64,000 nucleotides of DNA from Planctomycetota bacterium. GTDB lineage: Bacteria; Planctomycetota; UBA1135; GCA-002686595. The DNA lies in assembly GCA_016714045.1 (NCBI GenBank), contig JADJNY010000002.1:186001-250000 (forward strand). Direction: 5' to 3'. Positions 8,849 to 18,042 of this stretch are shown here, piece after piece. A program made the translations under genes and the position numbers. Numbering within the stretch: position 1 is the stretch's first letter; every line of letters starts with the position of its first letter. The notes beneath the pieces were generated by a model, which worked only from the letters and a program-made list of their open reading frames with translations, was not told where the DNA came from and ran no database searches.

Positions 8849-9871
8849 TCAGCGCGGGGCGGCTTCGAGCGCGAGGCCGGGGCTCGTGCCGGACTTCCAT
8901 GCGTGCCAGCCGAGGCCGGCGATCATGACGGCGTTGTCCGTGCAGTAAGCGGGAGACGGGAAGAGTGCGCGCAGGCCGCGCGCCGCCGCGCGCGTCGTCA
9001 TCTCGGCGCGCAGGCGTCGGTTGCAGGCCACGCCGCCTGCCACGAGGATCGTGTCGAGGCCCTCGCGCTCCGCCGCGCGCACGCACTCGCCGACGAGCAC
9101 GTCGCAGACGGCTTGTTCGAACGACGCGGCGAGGTCCGCGCGGTTCGGGATCGACTCGGGCGGCGGGAGCGCCGCGCGCGCGTCTTGGCCGCGGACTTGG
9201 TAGAGCATCGCGGTCTTGATGCCGCTGAACGAGAACTCGGGCGCGTCCGTGCGCTTCGACTTGTAGCGGGGGAGCTCGATCGCGCGCGGGTTGCCCGACT
9301 CCGCGAGCTTCGAGACGGCTGGGCCGCCGGGGTAGCCCAGGCCGAGCAGGTGCGCGACCTTGTCGAACGCCTCACCCGCGGCGTCGTCGAGCGTCGTGCC
9401 GAGCAGGACGAGGTCCAGCGGCCCATTCGCGCGGTACACGGAGCTGTGCCCGCCCGAGACGACGAGCGCGAGGCACGGATACTCGAAGGACTCCGCCTCC
9501 ATCGTCGCCGCGTACACGTGCGCCTCGATGTGGTGGACGCCGACGAGCGGGAGCCCGCGCGCGAACGCGAGGCCTTTCGCCGCGGAGAGTCCGACGAGCA
9601 GCGACCCGATCAGACCGGGCCGCGTCGTCACCGCGATCGCGGCGAGGTCGTCGAGCTCGATCCGAGCGTCCGCGAGCGCGCCGTCGACGACGGGCAGGAT
9701 CTTCGAGAGGTGCGAACGACCCGCGATCTCCGGCACGACTCCGCCGTAGACCGCGTGCATCTCGGCCTGGCTGTGCACGCGCGATGACAGGATGCGCCGT
9801 CCCGCGTCGACGACCGCCGCAGCGGTCTCGTCGCACGACGATTCGATCCCGAGCACGAGTTCGCGGCTCAC
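8849..9871 (-). CDS. tsaD: tRNA N6-adenosine threonylcarbamoyltransferase
   Basis: TsaD transfers the threonylcarbamoyl group to A37 of ANN-decoding tRNAs (t6A), working with TsaB and TsaE. The 340-residue length is typical. Visible signatures are the N-terminal GIESSCDETAAAVVD ASKHA-fold strand, the metal-binding HHIEAH motif near residue 110, VSGGHSSVYR, and GGVACNRRLR toward the C terminus. The start is GTG at 9871, immediately at the family N terminus, and overlaps the stop of the upstream S41 protease by 4 bases (GTGA), indicating coupled translation. The partners tsaB, tsaE and tsaC are not in the window. Confidence 0.96.
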   Translation of the reverse strand: MSRELVLGIESSCDETAAAVVDAGRRILSSRVHSQAEMHAVYGGVVPEIAGRSHLSKILPVVDGALADARIELDDLAAIAVTTRPGLIGSLLVGLSAAKGLAFARGLPLVGVHHIEAHVYAATMEAESFEYPCLALVVSGGHSSVYRANGPLDLVLLGTTLDDAAGEAFDKVAHLLGLGYPGGPAVSKLAESGNPRAIELPRYKSKRTDAPEFSFSGIKTAMLYQVRGQDARAALPPPESIPNRADLAASFEQAVCDVLVGECVRAAEREGLDTILVAGGVACNRRLRAEMTTRAAARGLRALFPSPAYCTDNAVMIAGLGWHAWKSGTSPGLALEAAPR

Positions 9872-11148
9872 GGACGTCCGGCCCTCGCGTCGGGGCGCTT
9901 GCCGCGCAGGAGGTCCACGGCGCACGCGAGCTGGCGATCGTCCGGCGGCTCGTCGATCACGCGCACGTCCTCGCGCTCCTCCCACGCGCGGAGCGCCGCG
10001 AGCGCCTCGACGGGCGGCGGCTGACGATCGAGGAACGCGTGGACTTGCAGAGCCTCTTCGGGCGCCAATTCGACGAGCACGTCGGGCGCGATCCCGAACG
10101 GCGCGTCTTCGCCGTGCTCGAGGTTTCTGTGCGCGGGCGTGAAGTAGAACGAGGTCGTGACCTTCGCCGAGGCGTGCCAGGTGGGGAAGGTGATCACCGT
10201 CTGCACCGTGCCCTTGCCCCACGTCGGCGCGCCGACGACGACGGCGGCGCGGTGATCTTGCAGTGCACCCGCGAGCACCTCGCTGGCGCTCGCGGACTCG
10301 CCGTCGACCAGGACCACGAGGGGCAGGCCCGCGTGCAGCGCTTCCTCGGGGACCGCGAGGTAGGGCTGGATTTCGCGGCGGTTCTCCGTCGAGACGATCA
10401 GTCCTTCCGGGATGAAGCGACGCGCGATGGTGATCGCGCTGCCGAGGGTCCCGCCGCCGTTGCCGCGCAGATCGAGCACGAGCGCGCGCATTCCGCTGCG
10501 CTCGAGGCGTTCGAATGCCGCGTCGAACTCGGCCGCGGTCTCGCGGCTGAAGGCGTGGAGCGCGATATAGCCGATGCCGCGCTCGGCGTCGAGCATGCGC
10601 TCACCGCACAGCGTCGGCTCGACGACCGACTCGCGCGGAACGACGAGCTCGCGTCGCGCTCCGTCGAGGCCGATCACTGCCATGTGGACGGGCTCGTCGG
10701 TGTCGCGCGAGAGGGCCTCGCGCACGTCGGCTTCCTCGAAGCCACCGAACGCGCGCCCGTCGAGCTCGACGATGCGATCGCCGACGCGCAGGCCGTGCTT
10801 CTCCGCCGGGGAGCCGCGCAGGGGGAAGAGCACGCGACCGTCGGCGATCGGTCGTTTGAGGACGACCCCGATGCCGCGGTAGCGTCCGCCGGTCTCGCGC
10901 TCCATCGCCGCGGTCTCGTCCGCGTCGTAGAAGCGCGAGTAGCGGTCGAGCCCCGACAGCATGCCGCGCAAGGCGTCGTCGGCGAGCTTCGCGCGATCGG
11001 GTGCGCGCACGTAGCGCTGCTCCGCGAACTCTCGCACCGTGCGATAGCGGGAGAGCTCCTCGCGGTCCCCCGGGAGCAGCCAGGCTCCGAGGGCGCCGCC
11101 GGCCGCGCCGACGAGGACTCCGAGACAGAAGACGAGCGGGCGCGACAT
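9868..11148 (-). CDS. S41 family carboxyl-terminal processing peptidase
   Basis: This is a 426-residue CtpA/Prc-type serine protease. A single hydrophobic N-terminal segment (residues 4-25) acts as a signal anchor, placing the protease outside the membrane. A PDZ domain lies at about 95-165 (RYRGIGVVLK, LRVGDRIVELDG). The catalytic Ser is in VDGESASASE near 285 and the general-base Lys in GKGTVQ near 311, the family spacing. After the core there is a 100-residue tail of unknown role. ATG at 11148 is the only sensible start. It is the first gene of a coupled pair with tsaD, a pairing that is probably positional rather than functional. Confidence 0.93.
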   Translation of the reverse strand: MSRPLVFCLGVLVGAAGGALGAWLLPGDREELSRYRTVREFAEQRYVRAPDRAKLADDALRGMLSGLDRYSRFYDADETAAMERETGGRYRGIGVVLKRPIADGRVLFPLRGSPAEKHGLRVGDRIVELDGRAFGGFEEADVREALSRDTDEPVHMAVIGLDGARRELVVPRESVVEPTLCGERMLDAERGIGYIALHAFSRETAAEFDAAFERLERSGMRALVLDLRGNGGGTLGSAITIARRFIPEGLIVSTENRREIQPYLAVPEEALHAGLPLVVLVDGESASASEVLAGALQDHRAAVVVGAPTWGKGTVQTVITFPTWHASAKVTTSFYFTPAHRNLEHGEDAPFGIAPDVLVELAPEEALQVHAFLDRQPPPVEALAALRAWEEREDVRVIDEPPDDRQLACAVDLLRGKRPDARAGRP

Positions 11149-11382
11149 GACGGGAGAGAAGCTACTCCCTGTTCGCCGACGGGGACAAGCGCCGTCGTGC
11201 CGTGGTCCCCGCTGCGCGAACCGAGGCGCGGCGGTCCGCTCCTGGAGCGCGGGGCTCGGAGCGAACAGCCTCGACGCCCTGTCTCCCCGAAAGGACGTCC
11301 GGTCCGAGCGCGCGTCTCGGCGGGCCTCGCCTGCGTCGCGGCGACGCGGTTCTGGCGGGCGTCGCACGTCCCGGAGGCTGGC

Positions 11383-12301
11383 ATGAGCTTCGCCTCGGCG
11401 CACGTTCCGAACGGTGCGCCTCTGATGTTCCTGGTTCCTTGTTTCCTCGTTGGGAGTGTGCTTGGTGCGGGTGAGGAACCTCACCCCGCGTCGAACAGCC
11501 TGGCCCGCGCGCTCGCGATCTTCGCGGCGTTGGACGTCGATCGGGACGGCCGACTCGGCGCGGAAGAGCGCCGCCGGATCCGAGGCGTCGCCCCCGTCGA
11601 GCTGGCGGCCGCGGATCTGGACCACGACGGCGTGCTCGTGCGCGGGGAGTTCCTCGTGCTGCATCGGCGCTTGCTCGGCGCAAGATGGGCTCGACTCGTC
11701 GCGCCGCCTGACCGCAGCTCCCTCGGAACGGCTCGGCGCGGACGCTTCCCGGCGAGAGACCGGGAGCACGGAACTCGATCGGGCGTTCGCCGAGCTCGAG
11801 CGACGCGTGCTCGTCGGTGAGCCCGTCGGTCCGACGTGCGCGCAGCTGAACGAAGCGTTGCATCGCGCGCCGATCGTCCTCGCCGCGTCCACGGAGCGCG
11901 ATGCTCAAGCCGCCCTGCGCTCGATCTTGCGCGCGCTCGAGCACGAGCCGCCGCGCGGTCGGCGCTCCGTCGCCCTGCTCAGTGAGCTGCGCCGGCTGCT
12001 CGGCCTCGACGGCGCGCCGCGTGCGGCCCGCGTGGCGCCGCGCGGAGCGCCGACCCCCGACTCGATGGGTGCGCTCGCGAGCGGGTTGCGCTCCGGACGG
12101 CTTCGAGCCGTGCTCGCGGAGCTGGAGCGTGCGATCGCCGCGAACGAGCCGATCGATCGACTGTTGCACCAGTCGCGCGCGCTCCTCGGCGTGAGCCCCG
12201 CGGCGCGTTCGGCGTGGGAGGCGCTCGTTTCGTCCGCCGAGCACGGCGCGGCGCTGCGCGAGCCGTTCGACCGACTGCGCACTGCGGTCGACGCGCGTTG
12301 A
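11383..12301 (+). CDS. exported EF-hand protein split by an apparent frameshift
   Basis: Two reading frames together make one sensible product. The first starts at ATG 11383, with GGAGG six bases upstream (an alternative is ATG 11425), has a hydrophobic leader and two EF-hand-like loops (ALDVDRDGRLGAEE; AADLDHDGVLVRGE), and would run to 11822 in low-quality sequence. The second frame, good from about 11690 to the stop at 12301, encodes an Ala/Leu/Glu-rich helical region with three similar ER..L..E segments. The switch lies near 11665-11700 and needs one base skipped. Calcium binding by the loops is inferred from the DxDxDG pattern. Function is unknown; whether the break is real cannot be decided here. 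Confidence 0.6.
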
Positions 12302-12318
12302 CACGCGTTCCAACGAGA

Positions 12319-12353
12319 GCGGGCCCACGCGCCATCTCGGCGCGCGGGCCCGC
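12319..12353. terminator. hairpin between convergent genes
   Basis: A 14-bp stem (12319-12332 with 12340-12353, one mismatch) with a 7-base loop sits 18 bases after the EF-hand gene stop and 16 bases from the stop of the opposing DUF2203-like gene. There is no T-run. It probably ends transcription from both sides. Confidence 0.55.
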
Positions 12354-12368
12354 GTGGTGAAGTCTGGC

Positions 12369-12725
12369 TCAGCGGACGCTGTCGACGGGCAGCGGCTCCA
12401 GCGAGTTGCGCACGGCGTCGAACGCGAACCCGCCCTCGAACTCGCCGCGATCACCCGGGATGAGCACCCGCAGCGGGTGATCTTCGTCGAGAGCGCAGCC
12501 GAGCGCAGCGAGCTCGCGCTCGGCCTCGTTCAGGGCCCGGCGGTGCTCGACGAGGCGAACGAGCAGCTTGCCCTTCGGACCCGAACGCTCGTCCCCACGC
12601 AGCGTCTCGAGCTCGCGCTCGAGCTGGTCGATGTGACCGCTTCGCTCCTGCAGCTCGCGGGCGATCGCCTTCAACAGGGGCACGAGACGCTCGGCCTGGC
12701 TTCGGTCGTAGTTGTGCGTGTTCAT
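12369..12725 (-). CDS. small coiled-coil protein, DUF2203-like
   Basis: The 118-residue protein has an N-terminal helix starting AERLVPLLKAIARELQ, a charged coiled-coil region (residues 30-90), and a C-terminal segment (ALDEDHPLRVLIPG...) that resembles the DUF2203 family, whose function is not known. The usual DUF2203 ending (CWRLGE-type) is missing, so the assignment is tentative. The ATG at 12725 is well supported by AGGAGGG seven bases upstream, one of the best ribosome binding sites in the window. It is a monocistronic gene divergent from the pterin pair. Confidence 0.7.
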   Translation of the reverse strand: MNTHNYDRSQAERLVPLLKAIARELQERSGHIDQLERELETLRGDERSGPKGKLLVRLVEHRRALNEAERELAALGCALDEDHPLRVLIPGDRGEFEGGFAFDAVRNSLEPLPVDSVR

Positions 12726-12915
12726 TCAGCACCCTCCTGTCGCGTTCCTAAGCCGACTCGTCGGAGGTTTCCGCACCCTGCGGGGAGGAAAACCCGTTCC
12801 GCTTGCGGTCGATGGGTGCGGAGCGGCCTCCCGGGCCTCGCGGCGTGGTCAGGCCGCGGGGAGAGCAGTAGAGTCTTCCACCCCGTCGCGTCGCTTCGTG
12901 CCGGGGGAGCCACCG

Positions 12916-13350
12916 ATGACCGAGCCCTTCGTCGAGATCACGCGCCGGGAGGAGTTCTCCGCCGCGCATCGCCTGCACAACCCGCGCTTCTCCGACGAGG
13001 AAAACCGACGGCTCTACGGCGTGTGCAACAACCCGAACGGTCACGGGCACAACTACGCGTTCGAGGTGACCGTGCGCGGCCCCGTTCCGCGCGAGACGGG
13101 CATGGTGATGGACCTGAATCGGCTGATGGTCCTCCTGCGCGAGGAGATCGTGAGCCAGGTGGATCACAAGCACTTGAACCACGACGTGCCTTGGCTGGCG
13201 GGCATCGTCCCGACGGCGGAGCACGTCGCCGTCGCGTTCTGGAAGCGGATCGAGCCGCGGCTCGCTCAGTTCGAGGGGTGCTCCCTTCGGCGCGTGCGCG
13301 TGTACGAAAGCCGCGACAACTTCGCCGACTACCACGGAGCGGGCGCATGA
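12916..13350 (+). CDS. 6-pyruvoyl-tetrahydropterin synthase family protein (eukaryote-like PTPS)
   Basis: PTPS converts 7,8-dihydroneopterin triphosphate to 6-pyruvoyl-tetrahydropterin; the bacterial relative QueD makes carboxy-tetrahydropterin for queuosine. The 144-residue protein keeps the three zinc histidines (FSAAHRLH, NGHGHNY) and a Cys in the CNNPNGHGH motif. That motif, the preceding FSDEEN stretch and the later GMVMDL closely follow what I recall of animal PTPS rather than QueD. Catalytic Asp/His occur in VDHKHLN and a terminal Glu in VYESRDN. The start ATG 12916 follows GGGGGAG. It overlaps folE by 4 bases, so product and substrate enzymes are made together. Confidence 0.88.
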   Translation: MTEPFVEITRREEFSAAHRLHNPRFSDEENRRLYGVCNNPNGHGHNYAFEVTVRGPVPRETGMVMDLNRLMVLLREEIVSQVDHKHLNHDVPWLAGIVPTAEHVAVAFWKRIEPRLAQFEGCSLRRVRVYESRDNFADYHGAGA

Positions 13351-13904
13351 AGACCTCGGACCTCGTTCGCCAGCTGCTCGTCAACCTCGGCGAGGACCCG
13401 GAGCGCAACGGCTTGGCCCGGACGCCGGAGCGCGTCGAACGCGCGTACGCGGAGCTCACGCAGGGCAGCACGCAGACCGTCGCGGACGTCGTGGGGAACG
13501 GCGTGTTCGACGAGGACTGCTCGGAGATGGTCCTCGTGAAGGACATCGAGTTCTACAGCCTGTGCGAGCATCACATGCTGCCCTTCTTCGGCAAGGTGCA
13601 CGTGGCCTACATCCCAGATGGCCGCATCATCGGTCTCTCAAAGATCCCGCGCATCGTCGACGTGTTCGCGAAGCGGCTGCAGGTGCAGGAGCGCATGACG
13701 GTGCAGATCGCCCAGGCGATCCAAGACGTGCTCCAGCCCAAGGGCGTGGGCGTCGTCGCCGATGCGGCGCACCTCTGCATGATGATGCGCGGCGTGCAGA
13801 AGCAGAACTCGTCGACGATGACCTCCTGCCTGCTCGGCACGTTCCGCAGCGACTTCCGCACGCGCAACGAGTTCCTCGGCCTCGTGCGCAGCATCGGACA
13901 CTGA
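13347..13904 (+). CDS. folE: GTP cyclohydrolase I (type I)
   Basis: FolE converts GTP to 7,8-dihydroneopterin triphosphate, the entry to folate, biopterin and deazapurine pathways. The 185-residue protein has the zinc ligands Cys and His in EFYSLCEHHMLPFFGK (about residues 70-85) and Cys in AAHLCMMMRGV, plus the GLSKIPRIVD and substrate-pocket QE motifs. The ATG overlaps the PTPS stop (ATGA). Since PTPS acts on the FolE product, the pair is a coherent pathway segment. Whether the end product is a biopterin-like cofactor or a queuosine precursor cannot be settled from the sequence. Confidence 0.97.
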   Translation: MKTSDLVRQLLVNLGEDPERNGLARTPERVERAYAELTQGSTQTVADVVGNGVFDEDCSEMVLVKDIEFYSLCEHHMLPFFGKVHVAYIPDGRIIGLSKIPRIVDVFAKRLQVQERMTVQIAQAIQDVLQPKGVGVVADAAHLCMMMRGVQKQNSSTMTSCLLGTFRSDFRTRNEFLGLVRSIGH

Positions 13905-13955
13905 TCCGAGGCGTTCGCCGTCGCCGGCTCGTTCCGGGAGCCGTGCGCGCGCCCA

Positions 13956-14660
13956 TCAGGCGCGCGGCGGCACGTCCAGGTCGTCGACGTTCGTCCCTTC
14001 GGGGGCGCAGTACGCCTTCCAGACGACCTCGGCGACGTCTTCCGGCTGGTTCATCTTCGCGCGGTCCCACGTGCCCGGCACGTTGTCGAAGATGCGTGTG
14101 TCCGTCGGGCCCGGGTAGACGGTCGACACCCGCACGCCCTTGGCGCGCAGCTCCTCCCGGAGCGCGTCACCGAAGCCGCGCAGACCGTACTTCGACGCGC
14201 AGTAGGCCGTGTTGCCGGCGAAGCCTTTCCTCGCCGCGACGGACGCGACGTTGAAGATGTGCGCGCGCTCGCTCTCCAGGAGCGGCTCCAACGCCTCGAG
14301 CGTCACGAAGAACGGGCCGTAGAGGTTGACCTCCATGTTGCGCCGCCAGACGGCGAGGTCCATCTGCTCGAACGGCTTCACGTCGAACACGCCGGCGCAG
14401 TTCACGAGGACGTCGATCGCCCCGCCCAGGTATTCGACCGCGCGCCAGACGGCGCCTTCGACCGAGCTGTGGTCGGCGACGTTGACCTGCTGCGCCCGGC
14501 CTTGGCCCCCGGCGCGGTTGACCTCGGCGACGACCGCGTCGAGTTCGCTCGACGTGCGCGCGGCGACGCAGACCATGGCCTTTTCGCGCGCGAAGCGCAG
14601 CGCGATCGCGCGGCCGATGCCTCGGCCGCCGCCAGTGACGAGAACGCGGGGGGTGCTCAT
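13956..14660 (-). CDS. short-chain dehydrogenase/reductase
   Basis: A classical 234-residue SDR: TGGGRGIG cofactor loop at residues 9-16, AARTSS after strand beta-2 suggesting NADP(H) preference (inference), NCAGVF at about 88, the catalytic Ser in ASVAARK and the Tyr-Lys pair in YCASK, then YPGPTDT. It converges with folE across a 51-bp gap. Substrate is unknown. Because the facing genes are PTPS and FolE, a sepiapterin-reductase-like role is an attractive guess, but SDR specificity cannot be read from sequence and the gene is on the opposite strand. Confidence 0.9.
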   Translation of the reverse strand: MSTPRVLVTGGGRGIGRAIALRFAREKAMVCVAARTSSELDAVVAEVNRAGGQGRAQQVNVADHSSVEGAVWRAVEYLGGAIDVLVNCAGVFDVKPFEQMDLAVWRRNMEVNLYGPFFVTLEALEPLLESERAHIFNVASVAARKGFAGNTAYCASKYGLRGFGDALREELRAKGVRVSTVYPGPTDTRIFDNVPGTWDRAKMNQPEDVAEVVWKAYCAPEGTNVDDLDVPPRA

Positions 14661-14765
14661 GGGGATGGGGGGAGCGCGACCGGCGCTCGTTCGAGTTCGA
14701 AGGGGTAGCGTAGCACTCCGCAGCGCCGCGGGGCGCAGGGTTGTCCGCGACGAGACCGCGCGACG

Positions 14766-16838
14766 CTAGGAGTCGGAGAGTTGGCGTTCGAGTTCCTCGG
14801 GCCTCTCTGCCGGCAGCGCGCAGGCGTAGTCGCGGCAGACGTAGGCCCTCGGGGCGCCGACCCCGTCGCGGCCGCGCACGAGCGGCGTGAGCTCGGCGTC
14901 GGAGCGCTCATCCGCGCGCGCGACGACGCGCTGGGGCGCGAACGTCGTGCGCACGGTGCGCAGGAGCGCGGCCGTCATGGGGTCGTCCGACGCGCCGGCG
15001 ACGACGATCTCGCGCGGTCCGACGGCGAGGAAGTCCAGCGCGAGGATCAACTGGCTGAACGCCGCCGGGTAGCGATGGGCAAGTCCCGCGAAGGCGCGCA
15101 AGGTGCGCTCGGCGCGTCGAGCGAGTTCCACGCGCCCCGTGAGCTCGGCGAGCCGCAGCAGGTTCAGTGCCTGCACGGCGTTGCCGGCGGGCAGCGCGCC
15201 GTCGTGCGGCCCCTTGAGGCGCGCGAGCAGCACCTCGTGGTCGTGTCCCGTCGTGAAGAACCCGCCGAACTCGGCGTCCTCGAAGCGGGTCGCGACGACC
15301 GCCTCGAGCTCGAGCGCGCTGCGCAGCCACGCCGGGTCGAAGTCGCTCTCGTAGAGATCGAGGAGGCCTTGGATCAGGAATGCGTAGTCGTCGAGGCACG
15401 CGTTCAGGTGCGCCCGACCGTGGCGGGCCGTCGCGAACAGGCGTCCGTCCGGTTGGCGCATCTGGTCGAGCACGAACCGCGCGGCGCGCTGCGCGGCGGC
15501 GAGGTAGCGCGGCTCCTCCAGCACCTGGTGGGCCTGCGAGAGCGCGCTGATCGCGAGTCCGTTCCAGGCCGCGAGCACCTTGTCGTCGGTCGCGGGCCGC
15601 ACCCGCTTCGCACGCGCCTCGAGGAGCCGGGTGCGGGCGCTCTCCATGCGTTCCACGAGCTCCGCTTCCGCCACTCCGAGCGCGCGCGCGACCTCGCCTG
15701 CGGGCTCGTTGTGCCAGAGGGCGCTCGTCCCGTGCTCGAAGTTGCCTTCGTGCGTCACGCCGAACCAGGCGCAGGCCCACGCGCCGTCGCGGGCGCCGAG
15801 GACGCGCGCCAGCTCCTCGGGTGTCCAGACGAAGAACCGGCCCTCTTCCCCTTCGCTGTCCGCATCCTGCGAGCTCGCGAAACCGCCTTCGGGCGTGGTC
15901 ATCTCGCGCAGCATCCACTCACACGCCGCACGCGCCGGCGTCGCGAAGCGCGGCTCGCCGCTGACGAGGTAGGCCTCCAGGTATGCGGGCACGAGCAGAG
16001 CGTTGTCGTAGAGCATCTTCTCGAAGTGGGGGATGAGCCACTGCTCGTCGACGCTGTAGCGGTGGAACCCGCCACCGAGCTGGTCGTGCATCCCGCCGCG
16101 GGCCATGCGATCGAGCGAATGGAGCGCCGCGTGGCGCGCCGTCTCGGATCCGGTTCGGCGCGCGTGGCGCAGCAGGAGCCGCAGGTCGAGCGCATGCGGG
16201 AACTTCGGTGCTCCGCCGAAGCCGCCCCAAACGGGGTCGAAGCTCTGCTCGAGCGCCGCGAGCGACTCGTCGAGGACGCGCGGGTCGATCTCTCCGCGCG
16301 TGTCGACACGGCCCTCGGCGACGATGCGCTCGGAGAGCCGCTTTCCGTGCTGGAGAACGCGCTCACGATCCTCTTCCCAGGCGCGAGCCAGGGACACGAG
16401 CAGGTCCGCGAAACCGGGCCGACCGTAGCGTCCCCGAGGGGGGAAATAGGTCCCGCCGAAGAAGGGCTCGAGGTCCGGCGTGAGGAACACGCTCATCGGC
16501 CAGCCGCCCGAGCCCGTCATGGCCTGGACGGCCTTCATGTAGATCTCGTCGACATCGGGGCGCTCCTCCCGATCGACCTTCACGTTGACGAAGTGCTCGT
16601 TCATCAGCGCGGCGATCGAGGCCTCCTCGAAGGACTCGCGCTCCATGACGTGACACCAGTGGCACGCGGAGTATCCGACCGAAAGGAAGATCGGCTTCTG
16701 TTCCCGGCGTGCACGCTCGAGCGCTTCGGGGCCCCACGGATACCAGTCGACTGGGTTTTGCGCGTGTTGCAGGAGGTACGGGCTCGTCTCCCGGGCAAGC
16801 CGGTTCGACGGGCGATCGGCGGAGGGCGAGTGGGACAT
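14766..16838 (-). CDS. thioredoxin-domain protein of the YyaL/SPATA20 (DUF255) family
   Basis: The 690-residue length matches the family. The N-terminal thioredoxin-like domain begins with the family hallmark NRLARETSPYLLQHA, followed by a WYPWG segment, and carries CHWCHVME where thioredoxins have CxxC; DREERPDVD follows. Residues beyond about 200 form an alpha/alpha toroid like those of glycan-processing enzymes (GGFHRYSVDEQWLIPHFEKML, ADSEGEEG). The biochemical role of the family is not established. The start ATG 16838 is set by the conserved N terminus. It is separated from the upstream porin by a strong hairpin, so it is likely transcribed independently. Confidence 0.93.
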   Translation of the reverse strand: MSHSPSADRPSNRLARETSPYLLQHAQNPVDWYPWGPEALERARREQKPIFLSVGYSACHWCHVMERESFEEASIAALMNEHFVNVKVDREERPDVDEIYMKAVQAMTGSGGWPMSVFLTPDLEPFFGGTYFPPRGRYGRPGFADLLVSLARAWEEDRERVLQHGKRLSERIVAEGRVDTRGEIDPRVLDESLAALEQSFDPVWGGFGGAPKFPHALDLRLLLRHARRTGSETARHAALHSLDRMARGGMHDQLGGGFHRYSVDEQWLIPHFEKMLYDNALLVPAYLEAYLVSGEPRFATPARAACEWMLREMTTPEGGFASSQDADSEGEEGRFFVWTPEELARVLGARDGAWACAWFGVTHEGNFEHGTSALWHNEPAGEVARALGVAEAELVERMESARTRLLEARAKRVRPATDDKVLAAWNGLAISALSQAHQVLEEPRYLAAAQRAARFVLDQMRQPDGRLFATARHGRAHLNACLDDYAFLIQGLLDLYESDFDPAWLRSALELEAVVATRFEDAEFGGFFTTGHDHEVLLARLKGPHDGALPAGNAVQALNLLRLAELTGRVELARRAERTLRAFAGLAHRYPAAFSQLILALDFLAVGPREIVVAGASDDPMTAALLRTVRTTFAPQRVVARADERSDAELTPLVRGRDGVGAPRAYVCRDYACALPAERPEELERQLSDS

Positions 16839-16888
16839 GGCGCGGTGATCAGGCTGGAAGGGGAGCGGTGGAGCTCCCTGGAAATGCA

Positions 16889-16917
16889 CAGGGCCCCGCG
16901 ACGCGCGCGGGGCCCTG
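16889..16917 (-). terminator. porin terminator hairpin
   Basis: A perfect 12-bp stem (16889-16900 with 16906-16917) around a 5-base loop lies about 50 bases past the porin stop and before the YyaL-type gene. No clear T-run follows on the minus strand, so the call rests on stem strength and position. Confidence 0.65.
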
Positions 16918-16968
16918 GTGTCTGCAACCGGCTCGACCGCGACGCGCGCGGCCAGAACCGGGGTGGGG

Positions 16969-18042
16969 TCAGATCGAGACGGCGAGGCCGACACCGAGGA
17001 TGTCGAAATCACCCGAGGCGTTCTCGGTCTTCACGTGCTGCCACTCGAGCTGCCACTTGATGTCGTGGTTCTGGACGTAGCGGTTGACGCCGACCTTGAT
17101 CGAGCTCGTGTCTTCGTCGTCGTCCGCGTCTTCGTAGCGAACGGCGGCTTCGTACATGTCCGTGAACATGTAGCTGCCCGTCAGGCCCCACGGCGTCGTC
17201 TCGGCGACGTCGTTGCCGACGATGCCGAACTGGTCGAGGGTCGCGTTCGTGATGCCGAACGCACCGGCGGTGCCTTCATCGAAGTCGGCGATTTCACCGG
17301 CAATCGAGAAGGGGCCCGTCGTCATCTGGACTTCGAGGCCGATGACCGTGCCCTTGTCGACGTTGCCGTCGTCCTGCCAGGAGAGGCCGGCCGACAGGTT
17401 GGACTCGTCGCCCGAACCGTAGGCACCTTCGACCTTGCCCGTGCCGTTGCCCATGAGGGAGGCGCGGACGCGGGCCGAGAACAGGTGTTCGTCGCCGTTG
17501 TTGTCCGTGCCGTTCTGGACGCCGGCCCAGTACTGGATCGTGTCGAACTCGCCGCTGATCTCGAAGCCGAGGTCACGCGAGGAGAAGACTTCGCCGAGGG
17601 CGCTGCGCTCGAGGAAGAGCAGGCGGTTCTCGGAGATCAGCGAGCTCTGGAAGAAGGCCGTCTTGTAGCGGCCCATCTTGCCGTTCACGCCTTCCGCGAT
17701 CTTCCACTTGGCGTAGGCATCCTTGATGGAGGCCGTACCGGACTCGAGGTCGAACGACACCTTGTAGGAGTAGTCCGAACCGGCGTCGCCGGTGATCTCG
17801 ATCCGGGCGGAGTCGAGTTGGAAGCCTTGGAGGTCGTTGCCGCCCACCTGGAGCGCGTCATCGCTCGAGGCGCGGAAGGAGGAAATCACCCAACCACCGA
17901 TCTTGGGGCCGCTCTGGTTCTGCGCCGTGAGGCTGGCCGACAGGCTGTTGAGCTCCTGATCGAGAGCCGACCAGTTGTCCGAGGCGAGGCCCGGCACGCT
18001 GCAGAGCGTGATCGCCAAGGCGCTGTAGACGAGCTTGTTCAT
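16969..18042 (-). CDS. outer-membrane porin, OprO/OprP-like beta barrel
   Basis: The 357-residue protein starts with a clear signal peptide (MNKLVYSALAITLCSVPGLAS), then a short coiled segment (ALDQELNSLSASL) and alternating beta strands typical of phosphate-selective porin O/P family proteins: YSYKVSFDLESG, IKDAYAKW, GRYKTAFFQSS, and a C-terminal strand ending in a hydrophobic ILGVGLAVSI. Asp/Gly-rich loops are abundant. It would pass solutes across the outer membrane; substrate is unknown. The codon and amino-acid use (more Lys, Asn, Asp) gives a visibly lower GC than neighbours, as common for outer-membrane proteins. ATG 18042 follows a purine-poor leader with no strong ribosome binding site except TTGGAG. 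Confidence 0.85.
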   Translation of the reverse strand: MNKLVYSALAITLCSVPGLASDNWSALDQELNSLSASLTAQNQSGPKIGGWVISSFRASSDDALQVGGNDLQGFQLDSARIEITGDAGSDYSYKVSFDLESGTASIKDAYAKWKIAEGVNGKMGRYKTAFFQSSLISENRLLFLERSALGEVFSSRDLGFEISGEFDTIQYWAGVQNGTDNNGDEHLFSARVRASLMGNGTGKVEGAYGSGDESNLSAGLSWQDDGNVDKGTVIGLEVQMTTGPFSIAGEIADFDEGTAGAFGITNATLDQFGIVGNDVAETTPWGLTGSYMFTDMYEAAVRYEDADDDEDTSSIKVGVNRYVQNHDIKWQLEWQHVKTENASGDFDILGVGLAVSI

